Shown: one piece after another, positions 35,670 to 43,727 of the stretch
How positions within the stretch are numbered: the stretch's first letter is position 1
Layout: every line of letters starts with the position of its first letter
DNA from: Thermoleophilia bacterium
GTDB taxonomy: Bacteria; Actinomycetota; Thermoleophilia; BMS3ABIN01
Direction of reading: 5' to 3'
DNA length: 46,241 bases
Assembly: GCA_014874175.1 (NCBI GenBank)
Contig: JACWAD010000043.1
Span: 1 to 46,241, forward strand
Made by a program: the position numbers and the translations under genes
Notes under the pieces: generated by a model
The model's database searches: none
What the model was told of the DNA's origin: nothing
The model's input: the letters and a program-made list of their open reading frames with translations, nothing else

Positions 35670-35696
35670 GGGGGCGGCGCCTGCGGCGCCGCCCCC
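35670..35696. terminator. Perfect 12-bp GC hairpin upstream of the SRP RNA promoter
   Basis: GGGGGCGGCGCC-TGC-GGCGCCGCCCCC is a perfect stem without a T tract on either side. It may insulate the SRP RNA promoter from neighbouring transcription; true termination is unproven. Confidence 0.35.
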
Positions 35697-35821
35697 TAAA
35701 ACCAGTTCTGCCGATCACCGGGGCATCTATCGGAACCTGTTTGTATGTCTTTAACAGCTCCTGGAGGATATCTCCCGTCAGGGCAGAATCTGCAAACAAA
35801 ACCACAAGGGGAGGTAACAGC

Positions 35822-36148
35822 ATGGCTGGCAACAAGGCGTTGCAGGAGAAGTTTACGTTTGCCACCGTTATTATCGGGATCGCATTCCTGCTGATTGTTT
35901 TCCTCGTCTCGGCGCTGCTTTTTCGGAATTCAGACAAGGCGGCGGAAAACATCGTCGCCGTGCTGGGTGCAGTGACGGGCGTGCTGGGAACGATGATCGG
36001 CTACGTGGCCGGCCAGTCGGGCAAGGAGAAGGCGGAGAGGCGGGCGGCGGCGGCCGAGCAGCGGCTGACGGCGGTGGCCGAGAAAGGCGATAGCAATATT
36101 ATTGCCGAGGCCAAGGCTGAGCACCCGCACCTGTTCAAGGACTGGTAG
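35822..36148 (+). CDS. Hypothetical two-TM protein with basic coiled-coil tail
   Basis: No family is recognised with confidence for this 108-aa protein. Two TM helices (ATVIIGIAFLLIVFLVSALLF and IVAVLGAVTGVLGTMIGYVAG) are followed by a charged tail rich in Ala, Glu and Lys (GKEKAERRAAAAEQRLTAVAEK), likely a helix or coiled coil in the cytoplasm. ATG 35822 has GGGGAGG 6 nt upstream. The tracked start 81 nt earlier lacks a ribosome site. It stands alone, convergent with the cytochrome operon. Confidence 0.75.
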   Translation: MAGNKALQEKFTFATVIIGIAFLLIVFLVSALLFRNSDKAAENIVAVLGAVTGVLGTMIGYVAGQSGKEKAERRAAAAEQRLTAVAEKGDSNIIAEAKAEHPHLFKDW

Positions 36149-36163
36149 CGGCTCGCTCAGCTC

Positions 36164-36943
36164 TTATTGTTTCGCCACCGTATTCAAATAGGTAATGATA
36201 TTCGCCTTGTCCTCGGCGCTGATTCCGGAGCCGGTAAAACCAGCCATCTGGTTTACGATGGCGCTCCACTCCTGGCCCGTATGCTGACCGGGTGGATAAA
36301 GCGCATGGCACTGCGAGCACTTGACCTGCCAGGTTTCCTGAGCCGCGTCGGGCGACGGCGTCTGCGGCATCTTTGCCGGCGGAGGAATCGGCACGGACGG
36401 GCTTTGCTTGGGTGGCCCGCCGGTGTGGCATTTGTTGCAACTGGTCTGGCTGGAATGGCACTGGAAGCAGTAAGCCATCCGCGGCCGGTTGGTGGGGTTG
36501 ATGTTGAGATCATGGGCAATATTGCGGTGGCAATCGGTGCACTTGGCCCCCAGCGCCAGATGTTTGGCGTGGGAGATGTTGATGTTTAGAACGTTGTGCT
36601 TAAAGCCGGCAGTGTCGTTCTTGCCGGTCATGTTCTGATGGCAGCGGACGCAATTGCCGTTCACGCGGTCGGGCTTGGCCGAGTAGCCGCCGCGGTAGCC
36701 ATCGGTAATGAAGCTGCCGCCGCCGGCCGCGTGACATTCAATACAGCCGACAGTGCCGTAACCGGGATGTACTTTCGAGGGCTGGCTGATATCGGCTGTC
36801 TCGCCGGTTCCGTGGCATGTCAGGCAAAAAGTAGGGCTTGTGGTTGTAAAATGAGCCAGCCCCAAAAGCGGCGACACCGCCGCCAGAATTACCACTACGA
36901 CGATCAGCCCCCACACCGGCTTGGAAAACTTTGGTTTTTTCAT
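36164..36943 (-). CDS. Seven-heme membrane-anchored cytochrome c, NapC/NirT-like with C-terminal class I domain
   Basis: The 259-aa product has an N-terminal TM anchor (VWGLIVVVVILAAVSPLLGL) and seven CXXCH sites: CLTCH, CIECH, CVRCH, CTDCH, CFQCH, CNKCH and CSQCH. The first part resembles NapC/NrfH-type quinol-linked cytochromes. After a Pro-rich linker the last domain (QVKCSQCHALYPP...NQMAGFTGSGISAEDKANIITYL) looks like a monoheme class I cytochrome with a Met ligand. It is the last gene of the minus-strand respiratory operon, 12 nt after the molybdopterin subunit. It probably passes electrons between the complex and a periplasmic partner. Confidence 0.92.
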   Translation of the reverse strand: MKKPKFSKPVWGLIVVVVILAAVSPLLGLAHFTTTSPTFCLTCHGTGETADISQPSKVHPGYGTVGCIECHAAGGGSFITDGYRGGYSAKPDRVNGNCVRCHQNMTGKNDTAGFKHNVLNINISHAKHLALGAKCTDCHRNIAHDLNINPTNRPRMAYCFQCHSSQTSCNKCHTGGPPKQSPSVPIPPPAKMPQTPSPDAAQETWQVKCSQCHALYPPGQHTGQEWSAIVNQMAGFTGSGISAEDKANIITYLNTVAKQ

Positions 36944-36955
36944 CGTTCGCCCAGC

Positions 36956-39310
36956 CTATTCCTTGATTTTGCCAACGGTGACGATGATATCGTCCCAGGC
37001 CTGCCCGCCGCCGACCGGATCCGTCATCACCGGGACAATGGACTTGGGATTTGTGCCGATACCGCCCTTTTCCTTCCACCAGATGAGCTCCGTATTGGGG
37101 TTTTTCAGCTCCCTGGGCACCTCGTCATCGTTAATCTTCTCGCCCTGGGCGATGCGGCCGTATCCGCTGTGGCCAACGCCATTGGCCATCGCCACCACGC
37201 GCGGATGAATGCCCTCGGTCAGGAAGGCGGTCGACTCAAGAGCTCTTATTCGCGGATTGAGCTGGCTATCATCCACCGGCGTGATTCCCTGGCCGGTGCG
37301 GGCAGTCCGCACCACCCTGACCTTGTCGCCGTCCTTGATGCCGAGCTGCTTGGCCGTGACCGGATTGATCCAAACCGGGTTGTCATGAAGGATCTCGTCC
37401 AGCCACATGCAATTGGCAGTCTTGTCGGTCTGAACTGCGGTATCAAAAATGGTTAGCACCAGCTCGTCTTTTGACAGCAAGGAAAATGCCGGGACAGCTT
37501 CATATACCGGCAGCGGCGAGAACCCTTTATCCTTGAGCCGGGACGAAAAAACCTCGATCTTGCCGGAAGGAGTGTTGAAGCCGCCGTTATTAAAGGAGCC
37601 ATAGTCGGGCTTGCTTCTGGGGTTAAACCAGACGCCGTGCTGTTTCAGGTAATCGATGCCGCCTGCCGCGGCCAGGCCGCTAACATTCTGGATGCGGCCC
37701 TTCAGGTAATCTTCCACCGATCTGAAGCCAAAATACTGCTCCATACCGCCTTTCACCGAGTTTGCCAGCGCCGTGGCAATTTCAAAGAAGGATTTGGAGT
37801 CGCTCAGCGGCGGCACCACCGGCTGCCGCAGGGCAATAAACGGAACCTGTTCCAGGGAAGGCCTGACTTCAATGTCCCAGCCTTCCAGGTACGTCGTTTC
37901 CGGCAGTACGATGTCGGCCAGGGCGGCGGTCTCGGTCATGAATGGGGTAACGGCAAGGTGAATCGGCACTATCGTATCATCCTTGAGCAGATCGGCCAGG
38001 CTGCCGCCGTCTGGATTTGAGTAGACCGGATTGTAGGAATGCGTTATCAGAAGGCCCACCTGGTAATTGCGGTCACGGATAAGCTGCCAGGAGCGGTCTA
38101 TAGACTGCTGGCTGGCAAGCGGCAGGTCGGCAGGATTGCTGAGGGGAGTAGGCGCCGGCGCCGGAGGGGCCGGGTCGGCGTCGGGCAGATTATACTCGCG
38201 GGGCAGACAGAGCCCGCCGCGGTTGTCTATGTTACCGGTAATGATATTAAGCAGCATCACGGCGCGCTCGTTCTGGGTGCCATTAACCATGCCGTCAGAC
38301 AGGGTTGTGGCAGGGCTGGTGGAGGCAAATTCAGTCGCCACGCGCCTGATAACCGCAGCGCTAACACCTGACGCCGACGCCGCCTTCTCGGGCGTAAACT
38401 GGGCCAGGTGAGACGCAAGGTCCGCGGAGCTGATGTTGGTCCACTGATCGATGAAGGCGGCGTTGTGCAAACCTTCCTGCATGATCACGTTTGCCATCGC
38501 CAGCGCCACAATTGCGTAAGTCCCGGGGTTGATGTAATAAACCTCATTGGCGCGCGTCGATGTATTGGTAAGGCGCACGTCGAACACCACCATTTTCGCC
38601 TGGTTTACCTGAACGCCATCAATTAGCCGGCGGGCAAACCCCACAAACTGGGGATGGCTTTCAAGCGGGTTGGCGCCAAAAGCAAGGATGTACTTGGTGT
38701 TGGCAATGTCGGGCATGTCCCCGGCCGCCCCCCAGGTCAGCTGGGTGGCCACTTGTTTATTGGCCCCAAAAATACTTGCCGCCCCCAGCGCGTTTGCCGA
38801 GCCAAATGCGTAGGCCAGGCGCCTCCCCAGCACATCATGCTCCAGATCCTCGGTCATATAAACGAGTTGACCCGGTTTGGATTTAAGCGGCTGCATTGCC
38901 TTGGCCACCTCATCATAGGCCTGCTCCCATTTAATCTTGGCCCAGCGGTTCTGGCCGCGGGCGCCGACCCGCTTGAGCGGCGTCAGGATGCGGTCGGGAT
39001 CGTAGAGCGCGTTGATGCCGGCCTGGCCGCGGGCGCAAAGCGCGCTGCCGTTGCTGATGTGTTTGGGGTTGCCGCCGATCTTGACCAGCTTGCTCTCTTC
39101 AACATAGCCGATAATGCCGCAACCCGCCGGGCACTGCGTGCAGGTGCTGGGCAGGAAAGAGCGGGGGAGGCCGGAGACCCGGTTGACAGACCGCCCGCCA
39201 TCCATCATCTCCATCGCCTGGGCAAGGGGGTGCAGCTGGCTCTCGATCGCCAGCAGCGCCGTTCCCGCTGCTCCCAGCTTGAGAAAATTCCTGCGGCTGA
39301 TGCTTCGCAT
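36956..39310 (-). CDS. Molybdopterin oxidoreductase-family large subunit (CISM, Qrc/Psr-like), Tat-exported
   Basis: The 784-aa product has a Tat signal (SISRRNFLKLGAAGTALLA). Its N-terminal [4Fe-4S] motif is Cys57, Cys60, Cys64 (CTQCPAGC) and Cys92 (ALCARGQAG). A molybdopterin domain follows, then a C-terminal dinucleotide-binding domain (WINPVTAKQLGIKDGDKVRVV). Where catalytic members carry a Cys, Ser or Sec ligand for Mo, this protein reads FGANKQVATQLTWGAAGD, with no clear ligand. The same loss is known in QrcB and ActB, non-catalytic members of quinone:cytochrome complexes. It is flanked by NrfD and a cytochrome gene. Substrate chemistry is unassigned. Confidence 0.88.
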   Translation of the reverse strand: MRSISRRNFLKLGAAGTALLAIESQLHPLAQAMEMMDGGRSVNRVSGLPRSFLPSTCTQCPAGCGIIGYVEESKLVKIGGNPKHISNGSALCARGQAGINALYDPDRILTPLKRVGARGQNRWAKIKWEQAYDEVAKAMQPLKSKPGQLVYMTEDLEHDVLGRRLAYAFGSANALGAASIFGANKQVATQLTWGAAGDMPDIANTKYILAFGANPLESHPQFVGFARRLIDGVQVNQAKMVVFDVRLTNTSTRANEVYYINPGTYAIVALAMANVIMQEGLHNAAFIDQWTNISSADLASHLAQFTPEKAASASGVSAAVIRRVATEFASTSPATTLSDGMVNGTQNERAVMLLNIITGNIDNRGGLCLPREYNLPDADPAPPAPAPTPLSNPADLPLASQQSIDRSWQLIRDRNYQVGLLITHSYNPVYSNPDGGSLADLLKDDTIVPIHLAVTPFMTETAALADIVLPETTYLEGWDIEVRPSLEQVPFIALRQPVVPPLSDSKSFFEIATALANSVKGGMEQYFGFRSVEDYLKGRIQNVSGLAAAGGIDYLKQHGVWFNPRSKPDYGSFNNGGFNTPSGKIEVFSSRLKDKGFSPLPVYEAVPAFSLLSKDELVLTIFDTAVQTDKTANCMWLDEILHDNPVWINPVTAKQLGIKDGDKVRVVRTARTGQGITPVDDSQLNPRIRALESTAFLTEGIHPRVVAMANGVGHSGYGRIAQGEKINDDEVPRELKNPNTELIWWKEKGGIGTNPKSIVPVMTDPVGGGQAWDDIIVTVGKIKE

Positions 39311-39322
39311 GCGTAGCTCCCC

Positions 39323-40243
39323 TTAACTGAGCGGGATCGTCTGCCCGCCGATGACCATCACAAAGCGCATTGCGTATACACCGATATTGACCAGGATCGA
39401 AGCAACCACTATCGCTGTTAAATTCTTTCGCGTCGGCCCCAGGACCAGCACCATCGGCACAATGGAGCCGAGGAAAATCTCCACTCCCAGGAAGATGGGG
39501 GCAAAGTTGCCGGTCAGGATGAGCATGCCGGCCTGATAGGCGTCCGAATGCGCGGTAAGCAAAACCAGAATGTCCGACACAATCAGGAACAGGTCCAGCA
39601 TGATTGTGTAGGCCATAAACTGCGCCAGCTGAATGATCAGCTTCCTGTCCTTTGCCCGCTGCTCTTCCGTGGCGCTTTTGTCAAACCATTTCCAGCGGAC
39701 GGCGGCAACCACGACAACCAGGCCAATTCCGGACACCATAGCCGACACGAGAAAGATTGTGGGCATGGCGGCCGTGTTCCAGAGCGCCCGCGCCTTGGCC
39801 AGCGCCAGGATGAACCCGGTATAGCCGTGGACCGATATCGCCAGGGGAACGCCGAGAATGCCCAGGATCTTCGCCGGCGTCTGGTGGTTGGTGAAGACCA
39901 TGACTGCGTACACGATGCCCATGATCGGATAGGCCGTCAGCAGGAAAGAGCCGTAGGTAATTGGTGAAGTCCAGTTATAAAAAAGGAACAGGTGCCAGAA
40001 ACGCAACGGTTGCCCCAGGTCGGCGATCAGGTTCAGGGGAGCGATCATCAGGAGGATTGGCGCCAGCACGGCTGTTATCCTGCCAATTGGCTTGAACTCC
40101 TTTCGCCCCAGCAGCGTCGCCACTACCGATATGACAAAGGATCCGGCGCTCAGTCCGGTGAAGAAAAAGTACTGGGCAATGTACATCACCAGCGGCAGCT
40201 GGTGCTGAACCGAGTAGACTACATTTACGTCTGTGTTGTCCAT
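39323..40243 (-). CDS. nrfD: NrfD/PsrC-like integral membrane subunit
   Basis: This quinone-interacting membrane subunit belongs to the complex iron-sulfur molybdoenzyme group. The 306-aa product has about eight or nine TM helices and the family pattern GLSAGSFVISVVATLLG, APLNLIADLGQPLRFWHLFL and TSPITYGSFLL. ATG 40243 begins at MDNTDVN. The tracked start 99 nt upstream adds an unconserved polar leader. It lies between the Fe-S subunit and the molybdopterin-family subunit, as in Psr, Qrc and ACIII operons. Confidence 0.93.
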   Translation of the reverse strand: MDNTDVNVVYSVQHQLPLVMYIAQYFFFTGLSAGSFVISVVATLLGRKEFKPIGRITAVLAPILLMIAPLNLIADLGQPLRFWHLFLFYNWTSPITYGSFLLTAYPIMGIVYAVMVFTNHQTPAKILGILGVPLAISVHGYTGFILALAKARALWNTAAMPTIFLVSAMVSGIGLVVVVAAVRWKWFDKSATEEQRAKDRKLIIQLAQFMAYTIMLDLFLIVSDILVLLTAHSDAYQAGMLILTGNFAPIFLGVEIFLGSIVPMVLVLGPTRKNLTAIVVASILVNIGVYAMRFVMVIGGQTIPLS

Positions 40244-40286
40244 ATTGGAACCTGGCCCTTCTTTCTTGACCTTTTGCAGCCCGCAG

Positions 40287-40919
40287 TTATAAACGCAGCT
40301 GGAAGAATGTGCCTTCCGTCCAGTAATTGATATTCTTCTCATCGTTGCTCATGGCGGTCTCATCGCCTGCGATGTAAAAGACATTCGGCTCGGTTTCCAT
40401 CTCTTTCTTCAGCACGGTGGTGGCGTTGGAAGCCAGCAGTTGTGAGACCTCGCTTTTGTCGTCGTTGCGGTCGCCGAAGACCATTGCCCTCGTGGGGCAG
40501 CTCTCGACACAGGCGGGCTCCAGTCCGGCGTCGACGCGGTGCTGGCAGAAATAGCATTTCTCCACGATGTTCTTGAACGGGTTGACGTAACGGACATCAT
40601 ACGGGCACGAGGCGATACAATATTTACAGCAGATGCAGCGGTGCGGATCGACAACGACGATTCCGTCGTCACGCTTGTAGGAAGCCTGGGTAGGGCAGTT
40701 GCGTACGCAGATGGGATTGGTGCAATTATTGCAGAGCCGGGGAAGGTAGAAACGTCGCGTGGAAGGGTACGGGCCTTTCTCGATTATCTTGACCCAGGTG
40801 GCGTTGACCTCAAGCGGCACGGCCATCTCCGCCTTGCAGGCGACCGTGCAGGCGTGACAGCCGATGCAGCGGCGCATGTCGATCACCATCGCGTAACGCT
40901 TCGTGGCCAAAGTGGCCAT
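40287..40919 (-). CDS. Ferredoxin-like electron-transfer subunit with four [4Fe-4S] clusters (PsrB/DmsB/QrcC type)
   Basis: The 210-aa product has sixteen Cys in four groups: CIGCHACTVAC, CNNCTNPICVRNCP, CICCKYCIASCP, and CYFCQ with CVESCP. That is the standard DmsB/PsrB layout. No signal peptide is present; such subunits are exported with a Tat partner, here the downstream molybdopterin-family subunit. ATG 40919 has GGGAGG 5 nt upstream. It relays electrons between the NrfD quinone site and the other redox subunits. Confidence 0.95.
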   Translation of the reverse strand: MATLATKRYAMVIDMRRCIGCHACTVACKAEMAVPLEVNATWVKIIEKGPYPSTRRFYLPRLCNNCTNPICVRNCPTQASYKRDDGIVVVDPHRCICCKYCIASCPYDVRYVNPFKNIVEKCYFCQHRVDAGLEPACVESCPTRAMVFGDRNDDKSEVSQLLASNATTVLKKEMETEPNVFYIAGDETAMSNDEKNINYWTEGTFFQLRL

Positions 40920-41127
40920 GCTACCCTCCCTGATTCATGCGGTTAACTGACCGCAGTCACAGCCGTGCCCATCCCTTGCCCTCCATCCCCGGACCCGCTT
41001 AAACCTCACAAACCCTGGCGGCTCGGGCTGCTTCTTGGCAGCAGCACAGGAGCATGCCATCCATGCGCAGCAAAGGATAGGGTAAAATGCAGAGTTTCCG
41101 CCTAGCGTAAATTACCTGCGTATCTTG

Positions 41128-41271
41128 CTACTTGCTATCCTCATCCTGTTGGAGCTTCCTTGCCAACCAGTTAATAAACGGGGGTATGCCGAACGTAAGA
41201 CCAGTCAGTATTAAAACTGTCATGGTCACGTTGACAAGGAAGAACCGCAAATTCTCTTCTATATACCACAT
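41128..41271 (-). CDS. Small single-TM protein in the cytochrome/CISM operon
   Basis: Reading from ATG 41271 gives about 47 aa: an amphipathic start (MWYIEENLRFFLVN), one TM helix (TVLILTGLTFGIPPFINWLA) and a charged end (RKLQQDEDSK). It lies between the 12-heme cytochrome and the Fe-S subunit on the same strand. Small subunits of this kind occur in membrane redox complexes. The ribosome site is weak and no family is recognised. The tracked start 63 nt upstream adds a poor leader. Confidence 0.55.
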   Translation of the reverse strand: MWYIEENLRFFLVNVTMTVLILTGLTFGIPPFINWLARKLQQDEDSK

Positions 41272-41406
41272 ATCTAATCTTAAGTAAAGCCAAGCTGCTG
41301 GCGCCGGTTTAACGCTGGACCGTCCCACCCCCAAAACGAAGGGTCCAACCCTTGCTGAGCAATTACAGCTTCAGCGCCGGTTTCCCTAAAACCCGGCGCG
41401 GCAGGC

Positions 41407-42417
41407 CTAAGCTCCGTACTGGGCCGCAGCCGCTCCTGCCGCCGGCTGGCCTTTGAAGCTGTGGCACTGGCCACAGAACTGGCCCGCATAGTGCTGGGTC
41501 TTGTCGCCGTGGCAACCCGTGCATGCATCACGACTGGTCACCCGCCACTGATGCGGCCAGTGACAAGACTGGCACTCAGCCTGCGAATGGGCGCCAACCG
41601 CATGCAGCCCCTCTGTCTTCACCTTCCCGTGGCAGGAATTGCAATCCACCACCGGCTTTGCCGCCTGATGCAGTTTGTGACACTGCATGCAGTCCCACTT
41701 CATCGGCCCGTTATCGGGGAAAACCACCGTTCTCGGGGCCAGCTGATGCGGAAACGCCACCTGGACCGGAAGCTTCTGGTGACAGCTCAAACAGGTCTCA
41801 CGCGTCGGCCTGAGCGGGCTGTTCTCCGCCAGAAACGGGTGACATTCCTCGCAATGAAGCTCCGCCATCTGCGGAACCTTGATTGCCGCCTTCTCGCCTG
41901 CGACCTCGCCCGGATGGCAGGCGTCGCATATATATGTCGACGGCTCAAACCGGTGCAGGTTCATGCCATGACAAACCTGACAGGCGATATTTGCCTTGTC
42001 GGCGTGCACCTTGTGACCCGCCGTGTTGGCAACCTGCACCCATTCCGGATCGCCGCTGTAATGACAGCTCTTGCAGGCGGCGTCCGTAACACTGGCATGA
42101 TTCGTAACGCGGTCCGGCTTGTTTATCAAATAATTGACAACAAGCTCCGCGCCCGTTACCGGGCTGACTTCATGGCAGCTGTGGCAGTTGACATTGCTAT
42201 GCGAGCTTGTTGACCACTTGCTCCATGCGGTATCCATGGTGTGGCACAGCCGGCAGAAATTCGGGTCATCCTGCGTATAGCTGTAGAGCCTAAAGCTTCC
42301 GTAGCTGCCACTGAATAAAACAATCAGCGCCGCCGATGCCAATACCGTCTTCTTTGTCCTCGAAAGGCGAGAGATTCTCTGGAAAAGGCTCCTCGCCTTG
42401 CGCCCCAGCCACCTCAT
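41407..42417 (-). CDS. Twelve-heme membrane-anchored cytochrome c (NapC/NirT-type N-terminus)
   Basis: The 336-aa product has a basic N-terminus, one TM helix (TVLASAALIVLFSGSYGSF) and a NapC/NirT-like first region (NFCRLCHTMDTAWSKWSTSSHSNVNCHSCHE). Twelve CXXCH motifs are present in all. The other ten are CKSCH, CQVCH, CDACH, CEECH, CLSCH, CMQCH, CNSCH, CQSCH, CTGCH and CGQCH. That is about one heme per 28 residues, typical of wire-like periplasmic cytochromes. It is the first gene of the operon behind a near-consensus promoter. It most likely takes electrons at the membrane and stores or conducts them; the terminal acceptor is unknown. Confidence 0.93.
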   Translation of the reverse strand: MRWLGRKARSLFQRISRLSRTKKTVLASAALIVLFSGSYGSFRLYSYTQDDPNFCRLCHTMDTAWSKWSTSSHSNVNCHSCHEVSPVTGAELVVNYLINKPDRVTNHASVTDAACKSCHYSGDPEWVQVANTAGHKVHADKANIACQVCHGMNLHRFEPSTYICDACHPGEVAGEKAAIKVPQMAELHCEECHPFLAENSPLRPTRETCLSCHQKLPVQVAFPHQLAPRTVVFPDNGPMKWDCMQCHKLHQAAKPVVDCNSCHGKVKTEGLHAVGAHSQAECQSCHWPHQWRVTSRDACTGCHGDKTQHYAGQFCGQCHSFKGQPAAGAAAAQYGA

Positions 42418-42474
42418 CGCGGATCACGAGGACAATCTCGGCCCCCCGCCCTATAACATCTGCCATTCTTGGCC

Positions 42475-42544
42475 CATTCCATGCCGCCCTCCCTGAGGTT
42501 GGAATGAGATGCTACAGGCACTTTCCTAATTACCCTTGCGGGTA
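42475..42544 (-). promoter_or_regulatory. Structured 5' leader of the cytochrome operon
   Basis: Near the predicted transcript start is TACCC-GCAA-GGGTA, a stem with a GNRA tetraloop (42531-42544). Further down is CATTCCA...TGGAATG (42475-42506) enclosing CCTC-AGG-GAGG. I could not match the leader to a known riboswitch, including c-di-GMP or Moco classes. Confidence 0.4.
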
Positions 42545-42555
42545 TTCTCGAACAA

Positions 42556-42584
42556 ATCTTATTCTTCCCCTTTTAAATTGTCAA
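42556..42584 (-). promoter_or_regulatory. Strong promoter of the cytochrome/CISM operon
   Basis: A perfect TTGACA (42579-42584), a 17-nt spacer and TAAGAT (42556-42561) lie about 140 nt before the 12-heme cytochrome start. They sit in an AT-rich patch. Confidence 0.8.
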
Positions 42585-42688
42585 GAAACGAATTTAAGTA
42601 AACAGATACAACTAAATTACCTGCATTAAATGCCTTTTCTGCTCTGGGCAATATTTGATCAAGCATGATAATTTCGAGGCCCGCGCCC

Positions 42689-42717
42689 TTGTTGCAAGGC
42701 GCTGCCGCTGATACAAT
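42689..42717 (+). promoter_or_regulatory. Putative promoter of the ABC transporter pair
   Basis: TTGTTG (42689-42694), a 17-nt spacer and TACAAT (42712-42717) lie 80 nt before the ATPase start. The cytochrome operon is divergent. Confidence 0.5.
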
Positions 42718-42797
42718 TTAACTTCCACGAGCGGTCTTGGGGGCGGGCGCAAGCCATTTTTTGCTCATCAGAAACCCTTGCAAAAGATTATGGGCTG

Positions 42798-43727
42798 ATG
42801 CATGTCGCCATCGAAATTGAAGTCTTGACCAAGACCTTCGGCCACGGACCGGATGCAATCACTTCTGTCGACGGCCTTAGCCTCCATGTTGACAAAGGTG
42901 AGATTTTTGGTTTTTTGGGGCCCAACGGCGCCGGTAAAACCACCACAATGAAGATGCTGGCCGGCATCATTTTCCCCACCTCCGGAACCGCCCGCCTGCT
43001 TGGAAAGCCTGTCGGGGACGTGGCAACAAGGGCGCGCATTGGTTTCATGCCCGAAACCGTGCGCTTAAACACGTTCATGCGCGCCGATGATTTTCTCGCG
43101 TTCAACGCGCGTCTTTACGGCATGGACCCCGGCCGCAGCCGCCAAAGAGCCATTGAAGTGCTGGCCCAGACCGGCCTTGCCGGCAGGGCCCGCTCACGGG
43201 TGAGAGACTTCTCCCAGGGAATGATGCAGCGGATTGTGCTGGCCCAGGCTATCATCAACAAGCCGGATCTGCTGTTCCTGGATGAGCCGGCTTCGGCTCT
43301 CGATCCTGTGGGACGGCGTGACCTCAGGGAAATCATCATGCGGCTCAGGAACGGCGGCACCACGATATTTCTTAATTCCCACATGCTCTCGGAAGTGGAG
43401 CTGGTTTGCAGCCGCGTCGGTATTCTCAATCATGGCAAACTCATCCGCATTGACAAACTGACCTCCATCACCAGGCCCGTGCAGGTAGTCGATGTCAGGG
43501 CTGAAGGACTCTCAGAGGAGACGGCAGCCGCCGTCAGGCAACTGGCCGACAAGGTCGAGTTTGGCCCGGATGGCCGCTTCACGGCAACCCTTGACAGCGA
43601 AGAAAAGATTGGCAGACTGGCGGAGATTATCACCCTCGGCGGCGCGACGCTAAAAGAGTTTTCGCCGCGCCACTTGTCTCTTGAGGCGGCTTTTCTGAAG
43701 GAAATCGGGGAGGACAAGGACGGTTGA
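42798..43727 (+). CDS. ABC transporter ATP-binding protein (ABC-2 / CcmA-like)
   Basis: The 309-aa cytoplasmic ATPase has Walker A GPNGAGKTT, a Q-loop region replaced by GFMPE, the signature in the degenerate form FSQGMMQR, Walker B LLFLDEPAS and the switch His in LNSHMLSE. A C-terminal extension of about 90 aa is typical of exporter ATPases of the ABC-2 class. It overlaps the permease by 4 nt (43724-43727), so the two form one unit. Substrate is unknown; heme export for cytochrome assembly is a possibility suggested only by the neighbouring cytochrome genes. Confidence 0.93.
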   Translation: MHVAIEIEVLTKTFGHGPDAITSVDGLSLHVDKGEIFGFLGPNGAGKTTTMKMLAGIIFPTSGTARLLGKPVGDVATRARIGFMPETVRLNTFMRADDFLAFNARLYGMDPGRSRQRAIEVLAQTGLAGRARSRVRDFSQGMMQRIVLAQAIINKPDLLFLDEPASALDPVGRRDLREIIMRLRNGGTTIFLNSHMLSEVELVCSRVGILNHGKLIRIDKLTSITRPVQVVDVRAEGLSEETAAAVRQLADKVEFGPDGRFTATLDSEEKIGRLAEIITLGGATLKEFSPRHLSLEAAFLKEIGEDKDG

